This document shows, piece after piece, positions 25,108 to 32,075 of a stretch of 41,233 nt of DNA (its first letter is position 1; each line of letters begins with the position of its first letter). Position numbers and translations under genes: made by a program. Under the pieces are notes generated by a model. It saw nothing but the letters and a program-made list of their open reading frames with translations. It searched no databases and was not told the DNA's origin. Origin of the DNA: Caldilineaceae bacterium (GTDB lineage Bacteria > Chloroflexota > Anaerolineae > Caldilineales > Caldilineaceae); NCBI GenBank assembly GCA_020634815.1, contig JACKBA010000049.1, positions 1 through 41,233 on the forward strand. The letters are read 5' to 3'.

Positions 25108-26346
25108 TCAGCGATATTCGTCGATCGCTTCGAACATGGCCATGATATTTTCCGGCGGCACATCGGGCAGGATATTGTGCACGGTGTTGAAGACAAAGCC
25201 GCCGCCAGGCGACAACGCCTCGATGTTGCGGCGCACATCATCCTTCACCGCCGCGGGCGTGCCGCGGTTGAGCGTGAAGCGGGTATCGGCGCCACCGCCC
25301 CAGAAGGTGAGATCGCGGCCGAACTCCGCCTTGAGGCGCACCGGCTCCATGTCGCGGGCAATGGTCTGCACCGGGTTGACGATCTCAAACCCTGCCTCGA
25401 TCAAGTCCGGCAGCAGCTTGTAGATGGAGCCGCACGAATGCAGGAATGTGTGCATTGTGCTGTTCTGCTTGACGTAGTCGGTCAGGATTTTGTGGCGCGG
25501 CTTGAATAGCTGGCGGTAGGTCTTGGGCGACATGAACGGGCCCTGGTCGGTGCCCAGGTCATCGCCAAAGCGACAGACATCGGCCACATCGCCAACGGCG
25601 GCGCACACCTTCTCCAGCGTCTTGAGATGCTGCTCCATCAGCGCGTCAAGGAGCCGCTCGACCTGGGCAGGCTCGGTGACGATGTCGACGAGGAAGTTGT
25701 CCAGCCGGCGCAGAAAGGTGCCCCACTCGAAGAGATTGCAGCCGACGACGATCATCAGCGCACGATCTGAGGAGGCGCGCAGGGCCAGCGCGCGGGCACG
25801 CAACTGCTCCCAGAAATCGGCGTCGCCGGCGTGGTCCCACGGGCTGTGCGTCAGGCCGGCCCAGTGGATGAGCGGCATGATCTGCGGCAGGTCGGCGTAG
25901 CTGTCCGGGTAGCCGTCGATGAAGGGAAAACAGGTCTGGTCGAAAAAGGTGGCGCCTAGCGGCATGGTAGCAACGCGCACGCCATTCTCGTTGAAGACAT
26001 CCCAGGCGCCGTCCGGCTGCGGGCTGGGCTTGAACCACGTCGGGAATTGCACCGGCGTGCCGTCGGGCAGGGTGATGTCGTACCAATCTTCTGGCCGGTC
26101 GTCGAAAGCACGGCCGATGTCGATCACGTCGATGCCGAAGCGGTCGAGCATCTCGTCGCCGGGCTGGGCGATCTGCTGCACCACATCGTAGACCTGCGTC
26201 GGCCAGTCGGGCCGGCCGATGTAGTGCTTGAGGTTGTAGTGGGCAATGGCCGAGATACCCGAACTGGGCGTCGAGCCAATATCGACAGGAATCCCGTCCG
26301 GTTCCCGATGGTTGATTGCAGCCAGTACTCGTTCGCGTGCGTTCAT
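25108..26346 (-). CDS. Uroporphyrinogen decarboxylase (UroD)-family methyltransferase
   Basis: A 412-residue protein of the UroD superfamily branch that contains corrinoid methyltransferases (MtaA/MtbA/CmuA-like) rather than haem-pathway HemE. It opens MNARERVLAAINHREPDGIP, has the Zn-type motif FLHSCGSI (His-x-Cys, residues ~300-306), and ends GGGFVFNTVHNILPDVPPENIMAMFEA. HemE's arginine-rich N-terminus is absent. The corrinoid protein gene follows by 25 bp, so the two should move methyl groups together. The methyl donor is unknown. The position after an L-fuconate-type dehydratase raises the possibility of a methylated sugar or sugar acid. Confidence 0.85.
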   Translation of the reverse strand: MNARERVLAAINHREPDGIPVDIGSTPSSGISAIAHYNLKHYIGRPDWPTQVYDVVQQIAQPGDEMLDRFGIDVIDIGRAFDDRPEDWYDITLPDGTPVQFPTWFKPSPQPDGAWDVFNENGVRVATMPLGATFFDQTCFPFIDGYPDSYADLPQIMPLIHWAGLTHSPWDHAGDADFWEQLRARALALRASSDRALMIVVGCNLFEWGTFLRRLDNFLVDIVTEPAQVERLLDALMEQHLKTLEKVCAAVGDVADVCRFGDDLGTDQGPFMSPKTYRQLFKPRHKILTDYVKQNSTMHTFLHSCGSIYKLLPDLIEAGFEIVNPVQTIARDMEPVRLKAEFGRDLTFWGGGADTRFTLNRGTPAAVKDDVRRNIEALSPGGGFVFNTVHNILPDVPPENIMAMFEAIDEYR

Positions 26347-26392
26347 AGAGGCTCCTGTTCGCTGTCAAAACCGATACCGTGTGATATCGTGG

Positions 26393-26594
26393 TCAGGCAA
26401 GATAGCGCCCAATCTCCTGGCTCACCTCGTCATAGCCGCGCACCGGTGCTCCGCCGGCGCCATTGTTCTCCACCTCGCCGACGATTCTGAAATCTTTGAA
26501 GACCAGGATACGGCGCGCCACGTTGATGACTTCGGGCATATCGGATGAGATCAGAATAATCGATTTTCCTTCACGCTTTGCCAGATCCCAGATC
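26393..26594 (-). pseudogene. 3' fragment of a sugar ABC transporter ATPase (RbsA/MglA type)
   Basis: Only the last ~65 codons remain. They read REGKSIILISSDMPEV (the conserved C-terminal block of the second ATPase half), RRILVFKDFRIVGEVE, and an ending EIGRYLA. Both Walker A sites, the signature motifs and the first half are missing. It is joined at its 5' side to a truncated permease gene out of frame, so no functional product is expected. An ATG in this frame at 26602 lies inside the junction and is not a real start. Confidence 0.85.
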
Positions 26595-27119
26595 GCGCCC
26601 AAGCATGGTGAATTCTTTGGGAATATTGGAATAGGGAAAGCCCTGCGAGATGCCCTGCACCAACCCTGTGAAGATAAAGAGGCTTGCCAGCGTCACGATG
26701 AACGAGTTGAGTTTCGACTTGACGATGACATAGCCGTTGAACGCGCCGCAAAGGATACCCGTCAACATCGCCAGGGGCACGGCGATCCAGGGCGACCAGC
26801 CCATCGTATCCATGCACCATCCGGCGACGACCACCGTCAGGCCACCGATGGCGCCCAGCGAGAGATTCATGCCGCCAACGATAATGACCATTGCCTGCCC
26901 CAGCGCGATCAACACATAGAGCGACGCGGTGCGCGCTACGTTGAAGAGGTTGAATGGCGTGAGAAAGCTGGAATTGCTGAACGAGAAGATCACAAAGAGG
27001 ATCAGCGTCGCCAACACCACGCTCGTGTCCGTGCGGCGGAGCACATTCCAGAGCGCATTGCCGGCGCCATCTTGCACCGGTGCCTGGCGGGTGGTCTCTT
27101 CTACATTGCTTTGTGCCAT
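26571..27119 (-). pseudogene. 5' part of a sugar ABC permease (RbsC type), truncated by deletion
   Basis: It begins as a normal ribose/xylose-type permease: MAQSNVEETT, helices from ~residue 33, and the signature IALGQAMVIIVGGMNLSLGAIGGLTVV (~94-120). It stops after ~175 native residues at EFTMLGR. RbsC proteins are ~320-340 residues, so nearly half is missing. The frame then enters the ATPase remnant and hits TGA at 26571. The start has AAGGGAG about 8 nt upstream and looks intact. This is probably non-functional. The binding protein expected for this transporter class is not in the window. Confidence 0.85.
26581..26594. other. Probable deletion junction with CCAGATC direct repeat
   Basis: CCAGATC occurs twice back to back (26581-26587 and 26588-26594) exactly where permease sequence ends and ATPase sequence begins. 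Short direct repeats like this are typical leftovers of slippage or microhomology-mediated deletion. Confidence 0.55.
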
Positions 27120-27153
27120 CGTGCACGCTCCCTTGCGTCAAGCTGTGTGCATG

Positions 27154-28389
27154 TCAGTCCATCAGATCTGAACTGCTGCCGGGATCCTGCGGCGGGCGAT
27201 AGACGCCATCCGCCACGTGAGCCGGGAAACGGAAATAGTCGCGCAAATGAGGTATGTACTCCAGGAAGATCTTTTCCTGGCCAAGCGCCACATGGTTGAA
27301 GAGGACAAGATGCTGGTGAATCTGCCCCATGTCGCCTACATGAGGCACGACGGGCAGGCCGAACTTGCGGGCCAACAGGCTCACCGTAATGAACTCGCTG
27401 ATGCCGCCCACGCGCGTGCAGTCAACCTGGATGAAATGGGCGGCGCCGGCCTGCATGTAGTTCTTGAAGAGCACGCGATGCGGGATGTGTTCGCCGACGG
27501 CAACCGGGATCGGCGCAATGGCACGCGCCAGTGTCTGGTGGGCGAGCACATCGTCGGGATGGGTCGGCTCCTCGATCCAGTACGGATTCATGGCGGCCAG
27601 TTCCAGGCAGACGCGCACCGCAACGGGCAGCGTCCACTGCTGGTTGGCGTCGAGCATGATCTGCACGTCGGGGCCGACGGTCTCGCGCACGAGGAGCGCA
27701 CGCCGCACGTCGCGCGCCGTATCGGGCGACCCGGACTTGAGTTTCATGGCCGTGAAGCCGGCGTCGACCGCGCGCCGGGCGTTGGCGCGTATCTGCTCGT
27801 CGCTGTAGTGGAACCATCCCACCGATGTATCGTACCCAGGGTAGCCGAGCGCCAGAACCTCGTGCCGTTCGTGACGGTGCAGAGCCTCTTGCGTCAGCAG
27901 GCGGACGACATCCTCCGGCCGCAGGACGTCGTCGAGGTAACTCAGGTCCAGGAGCGCCACGATCGCTTCCGGCGAAAGGTCGACCAGCAGCTTCCACAGC
28001 GGCACTGCGCGCGCTTTCGCCCACAGGTCGAAGCAGGCATTGGTCAGCGATGCGAGGGCCAGGTGAACGACGCCCTTGTGCGGGCCCAGCCAGCGCAGTT
28101 GCGGATGGTCGGCGATCTGGCGGAAGACCTCGCCGAAGGAAGCCATCAACTCCTCAATCTCGCGGCCGACGAGCGGCTGGGCCAGGGCCTCGATAGCATC
28201 GCAAACCATCTCCGTACCCGCCCCCAGCGTGAGAGCAAGTCCGACGCCCGTCAGCGCGGAATCGGTCTGCAACACTGTCACGGCGTAGGCATATTGCGGG
28301 TTGGTGTGGATTGCGTCCACGCCTTCCCCCGGCTTGAGTTGGAAACGGGCGTCCTGCGTGTTGACGGCACTAATGACAACAGATTTCAC
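27154..28389 (-). CDS. L-fuconate dehydratase-like enolase-superfamily enzyme
   Basis: A 411-residue member of the mandelate racemase/enolase superfamily. The N-terminal pattern NTQDARFQLKPGEGVDA, then NPQYAYAVTVLQTD and PQLRWLGPHKGVVHLA, matches L-fuconate dehydratase. That enzyme converts L-fuconate to 2-keto-3-deoxy-L-fuconate. Catalytic features are visible: KLKSG (the KxK base), metal ligands in LDANQQW, WIEEPTHPDD and VGEHIP, and a late His in VVPHVGDMGQIHQHLVLFN. Related substrates such as L-galactonate or D-arabinonate cannot be excluded. The GTG at 28389 has GGGAGG 5 nt upstream. The neighbouring SDR could be the next pathway step. Confidence 0.82.
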   Translation of the reverse strand: MKSVVISAVNTQDARFQLKPGEGVDAIHTNPQYAYAVTVLQTDSALTGVGLALTLGAGTEMVCDAIEALAQPLVGREIEELMASFGEVFRQIADHPQLRWLGPHKGVVHLALASLTNACFDLWAKARAVPLWKLLVDLSPEAIVALLDLSYLDDVLRPEDVVRLLTQEALHRHERHEVLALGYPGYDTSVGWFHYSDEQIRANARRAVDAGFTAMKLKSGSPDTARDVRRALLVRETVGPDVQIMLDANQQWTLPVAVRVCLELAAMNPYWIEEPTHPDDVLAHQTLARAIAPIPVAVGEHIPHRVLFKNYMQAGAAHFIQVDCTRVGGISEFITVSLLARKFGLPVVPHVGDMGQIHQHLVLFNHVALGQEKIFLEYIPHLRDYFRFPAHVADGVYRPPQDPGSSSDLMD

Positions 28390-28399
28390 AGAGCCTCCC

Positions 28400-29182
28400 C
28401 TATGCCGTACCCAAACGACGATAGCCCAGTTCGGCGCCGCCGCTGATCGGCAGCGCGACACCGGTCATGAAACGCGCCCGATCCGACAGGAGAAAAACGG
28501 CGACATCGGCCACCACATCGGCTTTCGGGCAGAAGCCGAGCGCGTGGATATGATTCAAGAAATCCTCAGTGCCGGCCGGATTGGGCTGCTCCTGCACCCA
28601 CTCGCGCAGCAACGGCGTCCACACAGCGGCGGGACAGAAGGCGTTGACGCGTATGCCGAAGGGCGCATAATCCAGCGCCATGGCCTTGGTCAGCGCGATG
28701 ACTGCGCCCTTGGTCGCCACATACGCGGCATGATTCTCCTGGCCGAGCAGACCGACCATGCTCGCGGTATTGAGAATGCTGCCGCGGCTGGCTTTCAGCG
28801 CCTCGATGCCGTGCAGCGTGGTGTAATAGATGCTCTTCAGGTTGATGTCGAAGACGCGCTCCCACTGCTCGTTGGTCGTCTCGTGCAGCGGCTTGGAGGG
28901 GCTGCTGATGCCGGCGTTGTTGTGGATGACGTCGAGCCTGCCATAGCGCGCGAGCGTTGCCGCAATGGCCTCCTGCACGGAGGCGGAAGAGGCGACATCA
29001 CAGGCAACCGCCAGCCCGTGCCCGCCAAGTGTCGTGGCAACCGCATCCTCGGCCGCGGCCAGGTTGATGTCGGCTACGGCTACCGTGGCGCCGGCCTGCG
29101 TGTAGGCTCTGGCACACTCACGGCCGATCCCCTGGCCGCCGCCGGTCAAGAAGATAACCTTCCCTGCCAGTTCACCCGCCAT
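28400..29182 (-). CDS. SDR oxidoreductase, possibly 2-keto-3-deoxy-L-fuconate dehydrogenase
   Basis: A classical short-chain dehydrogenase of ~260 residues. It has TGGGQGIG for the dinucleotide, an acidic residue after strand 2 (VADIN) favouring NAD, NNAG, a catalytic Ser in NTASMVG, and YVATK with the Tyr/Lys pair. It ends in a typical GVALPISGG. In the oxidative L-fucose pathway an SDR oxidises 2-keto-3-deoxy-L-fuconate. The L-fuconate-dehydratase-like gene 10 bp downstream makes that assignment attractive, but sequence alone does not prove the substrate. The ATG at 29182 is preferred over the GTG at 29188; both overlap the previous gene's end. Confidence 0.85.
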   Translation of the reverse strand: MAGELAGKVIFLTGGGQGIGRECARAYTQAGATVAVADINLAAAEDAVATTLGGHGLAVACDVASSASVQEAIAATLARYGRLDVIHNNAGISSPSKPLHETTNEQWERVFDINLKSIYYTTLHGIEALKASRGSILNTASMVGLLGQENHAAYVATKGAVIALTKAMALDYAPFGIRVNAFCPAAVWTPLLREWVQEQPNPAGTEDFLNHIHALGFCPKADVVADVAVFLLSDRARFMTGVALPISGGAELGYRRLGTA

Positions 29183-30323
29183 GTTCACCTGCCACGATCT
29201 CGCGAATCTGCTCCGTCATCTGCGCCAGCGCGGCGTCGATGGCAATGTCGCCGGTCATGGCAGCCTGCACTGTTCGCCACAGCACCTCTTCCACCTCGGG
29301 GTAACGGGCAAACTTGGGCGGGATGACCACCCCCTCGATGGCCGCCTCCAGCGTCTGCCAGCGCGCCAGTTCCTCAGCCGGCGCCTCCGCCTGGATCGCC
29401 TGCATGACCGAGGCGCGTACGGGCACCGAACCGCGGCGCGCTTCGTCAAGCTGCTGCTCCGGCGCAGTCAGGAACCGCAGCAGTTCGGTGGCCTCGGGAT
29501 TGGCGGCGCCCCGTTGCGTCAGGGCGAAGGTATGGCTGCCGCCGTAGACCAGCGACTTGCCGATGGGTCCCACGGGATAACGGGCCAGCGCAAAGCGCCC
29601 GGCCACCGGCGAGTCGGCGGCGCAGTAGTCGGCATAGTAGCCCGGCCAGTCACCCACCATGGCCGCGCCGCCCGCGCGGAAGCAGTCGTGTACTTTGTCG
29701 TAGTGCCAGCCCGTAATGGCCGGCGGCACCAGTCCCTCGGCGTAGCAGACGCGCAACAGGTTCAGCGCCCAGCGCCCGCCTTCGTTCTGAATCTGCGGGA
29801 CGAGGTCGGGCGGGAAGAGTTCGGCGCCGCCCATCTCGGCCAGTTCGTAGAAGGTGCCAAAGAGCCCCGACTCCATGCCGGGAAAGAGAAAACCATACAC
29901 ACCCGGCGGGTTATTGGCGTTGCGCGCACTCGCCACCAGTTCGTCCCAGGTTGCAGGCGCGTGGTCGATGAGGTCCGTTCGATAGTGGAGCAGCCGCACA
30001 TCCACGTTGCGCGGCAGGGCGTAAAGCGCGCCGTCGATACGCGCCAGGTCGAGCAGACGCGGGGCGAAGTCTGCCACTTCATCCGCCGCTAACATGCCAT
30101 CGAGCGGCGCCAGGAAGGAAAGTTGCGATGGGGCGTACTTCGTGTGCGTCGATACCAGATCGTAGGGCACGCTGGGCAACGATGCCAGGTGTTCGTTCAG
30201 CGCCGGGTGATCGCCCTGGTAGGCAATCTCCACATCGATGCCGGTCGATGCCGAGAAGGCGGCCAGCCGCTGGTAGAGCGCATCGTACATCGGCCCACTG
30301 ATGAATGCAGCACGAACGGTCAT
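29172..30323 (-). CDS. ABC solute-binding-like protein without signal peptide
   Basis: A 383-residue protein with the fold pattern of CUT1-type sugar-binding proteins (YALPRNVDVRLLHYRTDL, ATWDELVASAR, GGAAMVGDWPG, VYGGSHTFAL). It begins MTVRAAFISGPMYDAL, directly at the first beta strand, with no hydrophobic signal, Tat motif or lipobox Cys. The start is well supported: it lies 2 nt after the GntR stop with GGGAG upstream. Little room exists for a missed leader because the GntR gene precedes it immediately. It may be a cytoplasmic ligand sensor or carrier rather than an importer component. It is the second gene of the fuconate cluster. Confidence 0.8.
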   Translation of the reverse strand: MTVRAAFISGPMYDALYQRLAAFSASTGIDVEIAYQGDHPALNEHLASLPSVPYDLVSTHTKYAPSQLSFLAPLDGMLAADEVADFAPRLLDLARIDGALYALPRNVDVRLLHYRTDLIDHAPATWDELVASARNANNPPGVYGFLFPGMESGLFGTFYELAEMGGAELFPPDLVPQIQNEGGRWALNLLRVCYAEGLVPPAITGWHYDKVHDCFRAGGAAMVGDWPGYYADYCAADSPVAGRFALARYPVGPIGKSLVYGGSHTFALTQRGAANPEATELLRFLTAPEQQLDEARRGSVPVRASVMQAIQAEAPAEELARWQTLEAAIEGVVIPPKFARYPEVEEVLWRTVQAAMTGDIAIDAALAQMTEQIREIVAGEHGG

Positions 30324-30325
30324 GG

Positions 30326-31042
30326 CTATCTCCCACTCTTCGTCCCGTTATAGCCGGTTAGCGACTCCGGGTACTTGTCGATCAGGCGAAAAATACGATC
30401 TTCCGTGGCGTGTAGATGTTCCTCAACCGCGGCGGCCGCGGCGGCCGGGTTGCGGTCGCGCAGGGCCTGGACGATGGCGTTGTGTTCGACGCAGGTCTGT
30501 TGCTGGTCCATGTCGCGGAAGACCTTGTAGAAGCGGCCCAGTTCCAGGTGGATGTTGAGCGACCGGTAGGCCGTCACCAGGAAGGGGTTGCCGGCCGCGC
30601 CGATGATCGTCTCGTGGAACTCCTGGTCGAGCTGGTTGAATTGGTGATAGCCATGCGACCAGGAACCGACCTCCACGCTCGCGCTTTGCTCGAGGATCTG
30701 TTGCAGGATCTTCTCGACGGCGATGAGATCCGGGATCAGAATACGCTGCGCCGCCAGCGCCGCCGCGTCGATCTCGATGAGCCGGCGCACGTGCATGAGC
30801 GCGGCGACTTCGGCCGAGGTTAGCAGCGGACTGACACGGTAGCCCTTGTACGCCTCAAAGGTGACGAGGCGCTCCGCCGACAGCCTGGCCAGCGCCTCGC
30901 GCACCGGCGTGGGGCTGACGCTGAGATCGGCGGCCAGCGCGTCAATGTTGAGGCGCTCGCGCGGCGGGTAGACCTGATCCATGATGCGCTCTTTGAGGCG
31001 TTCATAGATAGCCCCAGCCAGCGCGACCTTCTGATCGTTCAT
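30326..31042 (-). CDS. GntR-family regulator, FadR/FCD type
   Basis: A 238-residue regulator. The N-terminal GntR winged helix (residues ~8-75) has LKERIMDQVYPPRERLNIDALAADL-type sequence, then SPTPVREALARL. The C-terminal FCD helical domain (~85-225) has the metal-binding acid/His set in LDQEFHETI, EHNAIVQAL and VEEHL, which usually sense small organic acids. It heads the minus-strand cluster of fuconate-type catabolism and is followed 2 nt later by the next gene, so it probably represses its own operon until a sugar acid binds. Palindromes in its promoter fit this. Confidence 0.93.
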   Translation of the reverse strand: MNDQKVALAGAIYERLKERIMDQVYPPRERLNIDALAADLSVSPTPVREALARLSAERLVTFEAYKGYRVSPLLTSAEVAALMHVRRLIEIDAAALAAQRILIPDLIAVEKILQQILEQSASVEVGSWSHGYHQFNQLDQEFHETIIGAAGNPFLVTAYRSLNIHLELGRFYKVFRDMDQQQTCVEHNAIVQALRDRNPAAAAAAVEEHLHATEDRIFRLIDKYPESLTGYNGTKSGR

Positions 31043-31080
31043 GTAGATTGAGTTGTCGACGGAAGAAAGTTCTGGGAAAA

Positions 31081-31120
31081 TCCTATAGGATACTGTAGCA
31101 TGCTATAGCATAAACGTCAA
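31081..31120 (-). promoter_or_regulatory. Promoter of the GntR cluster with palindromic operators
   Basis: On the minus strand TTGACG (plus 31115-31120), a 17-nt spacer and TACAGT (31092-31097). Perfect palindromes overlap it: TGCTATAGCA (31101-31110) and TAGCATGCTA (31096-31105) in the spacer and -10, and TCCTATAGGA (31081-31090) at the expected start site. This is a classic layout for repression by the GntR protein. Confidence 0.6.
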
Positions 31121-31143
31121 CCCCGAATTTTCCGCGACTTTCC

Positions 31144-31168
31144 CGCGCTGCCCCCCAGCGCGTACAAT
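31144..31168 (+). promoter_or_regulatory. Candidate promoter of the SGNH hydrolase gene
   Basis: TACAAT at 31163-31168 is a good -10, about 60 nt before the ATG; the -35 is poor. Immediately upstream is the inverted repeat CGCGCTG (31144-31150) / CAGCGCG (31156-31162), a possible operator or activator site. Confidence 0.4.
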
Positions 31169-31226
31169 CAAGTACGTGGCGAGAAACCATCAAACCCACT
31201 TCTGGGCGAACGAAAGGAGAGTTCAC

Positions 31227-31853
31227 ATGAAACGCATCCTCTGTTTTGGCGATTCCAACACATGGGGCTACGACCCGGTCAGCCAGGATCGTTACGCCCG
31301 CAATGCGCGCTGGCCCGGCGTGCTTCGGCAGCAGCTTGGCGCCGGCTACGAAGTGATCGAAGAGGGGCTGAACGGCCGGACAACCGTCTGGAACGATCCC
31401 ATCGAGGGCTACAAGAATGGCCGCGACTACCTGATCCCATGTCTGGAGACGCATCGCCCGCTCGACCTGGTCATCATCCTGCTGGGCACCAACGATCTCA
31501 AGAAGCGCTTCAGCCTCTCGGCCTATGACATCGCGCAGGGAGCCGGTGTGCTGGTCGGCGAGGTGCAACGCAGCGCGGCCGGTTATGCGGGCATGGCGCC
31601 GCCGGTGCTGCTGCTGGCGCCGCCACCCGTTGTACGCCTGAGCGGATTCGCCGAAATGTTCGAGGGCGCCGGCGAGAAATCACAGCGGCTGGGCATGCAC
31701 TACCAGCAGGTGGCGGAACAACTGGCCTGTGCCTTTCTCGATACGAGCACGGTGATCGTTTCCAGCGACGTCGACGGCATCCACTTCGACAGCGACGAAC
31801 ATCGCAAGCTGGGCGAAGCCGTGGCCGCAAAAGTCAGAAGCTTGCTGGAGTGA
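31227..31853 (+). CDS. SGNH/GDSL-family hydrolase
   Basis: A 208-residue esterase-type protein. Block I is CFGDSNTWGYDP with nucleophile Ser10. The Gly/Asn oxyanion residues lie in LNGRTT and LLGTNDLKK. The catalytic Asp-His pair is in VDGIHFDSDEH near the C-terminus. There is no signal peptide, so it acts in the cytoplasm. Family members remove acetyl or other acyl groups from sugars and lipids. The ATG at 31227 has AAAGGAGA (31213-31220) 6 nt upstream; an in-frame ATG at 31176 lacks one. It is divergent from the sugar-acid cluster and upstream of the DUF5107 protein, so a carbohydrate deacetylase role is possible. Confidence 0.87.
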   Translation: MKRILCFGDSNTWGYDPVSQDRYARNARWPGVLRQQLGAGYEVIEEGLNGRTTVWNDPIEGYKNGRDYLIPCLETHRPLDLVIILLGTNDLKKRFSLSAYDIAQGAGVLVGEVQRSAAGYAGMAPPVLLLAPPPVVRLSGFAEMFEGAGEKSQRLGMHYQQVAEQLACAFLDTSTVIVSSDVDGIHFDSDEHRKLGEAVAAKVRSLLE

Positions 31854-32075
31854 GAACCGCGCCGGGTTGGCAGCGGACAAGAAGGCAAGATTGTCGTGGC
31901 GAGTGGCTGAGTGTCGAGAGAACCAGCCGCCAACTGATCATGGGATCGTCCAGGTTGTGACGATTTCGTCTATTGTACGCGACCGCGTTGCCGTGCTAGG
32001 CTTAGGCACGGTGAGCAATGACATCCCCAGCATGGCGCGCCGCGTATCGCTCAACCCGGCAAGGAACCCAGATCG

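Noticed and set aside
25083..25241. N-terminal extension of the corrinoid protein frame.
   Set aside because: It overlaps the 3' end of the UroD-family gene, has Cys/Arg-rich shadow composition, and the ATG at 25082 has a good Shine-Dalgarno.
27217..28446. Long + strand open frame (409 codons) opposite the fuconate dehydratase gene.
   Set aside because: Mirror frame of a gene with clear enolase-superfamily motifs; no ribosome site and no recognisable domain.
31854..32075. Possible small RNA or riboswitch in the gap before the DUF5107 gene.
   Set aside because: Only short inverted repeats (CCGTGC 31991-31996 with GCACGG 32006-32011) are present; no known riboswitch core or convincing promoter-terminator pair.
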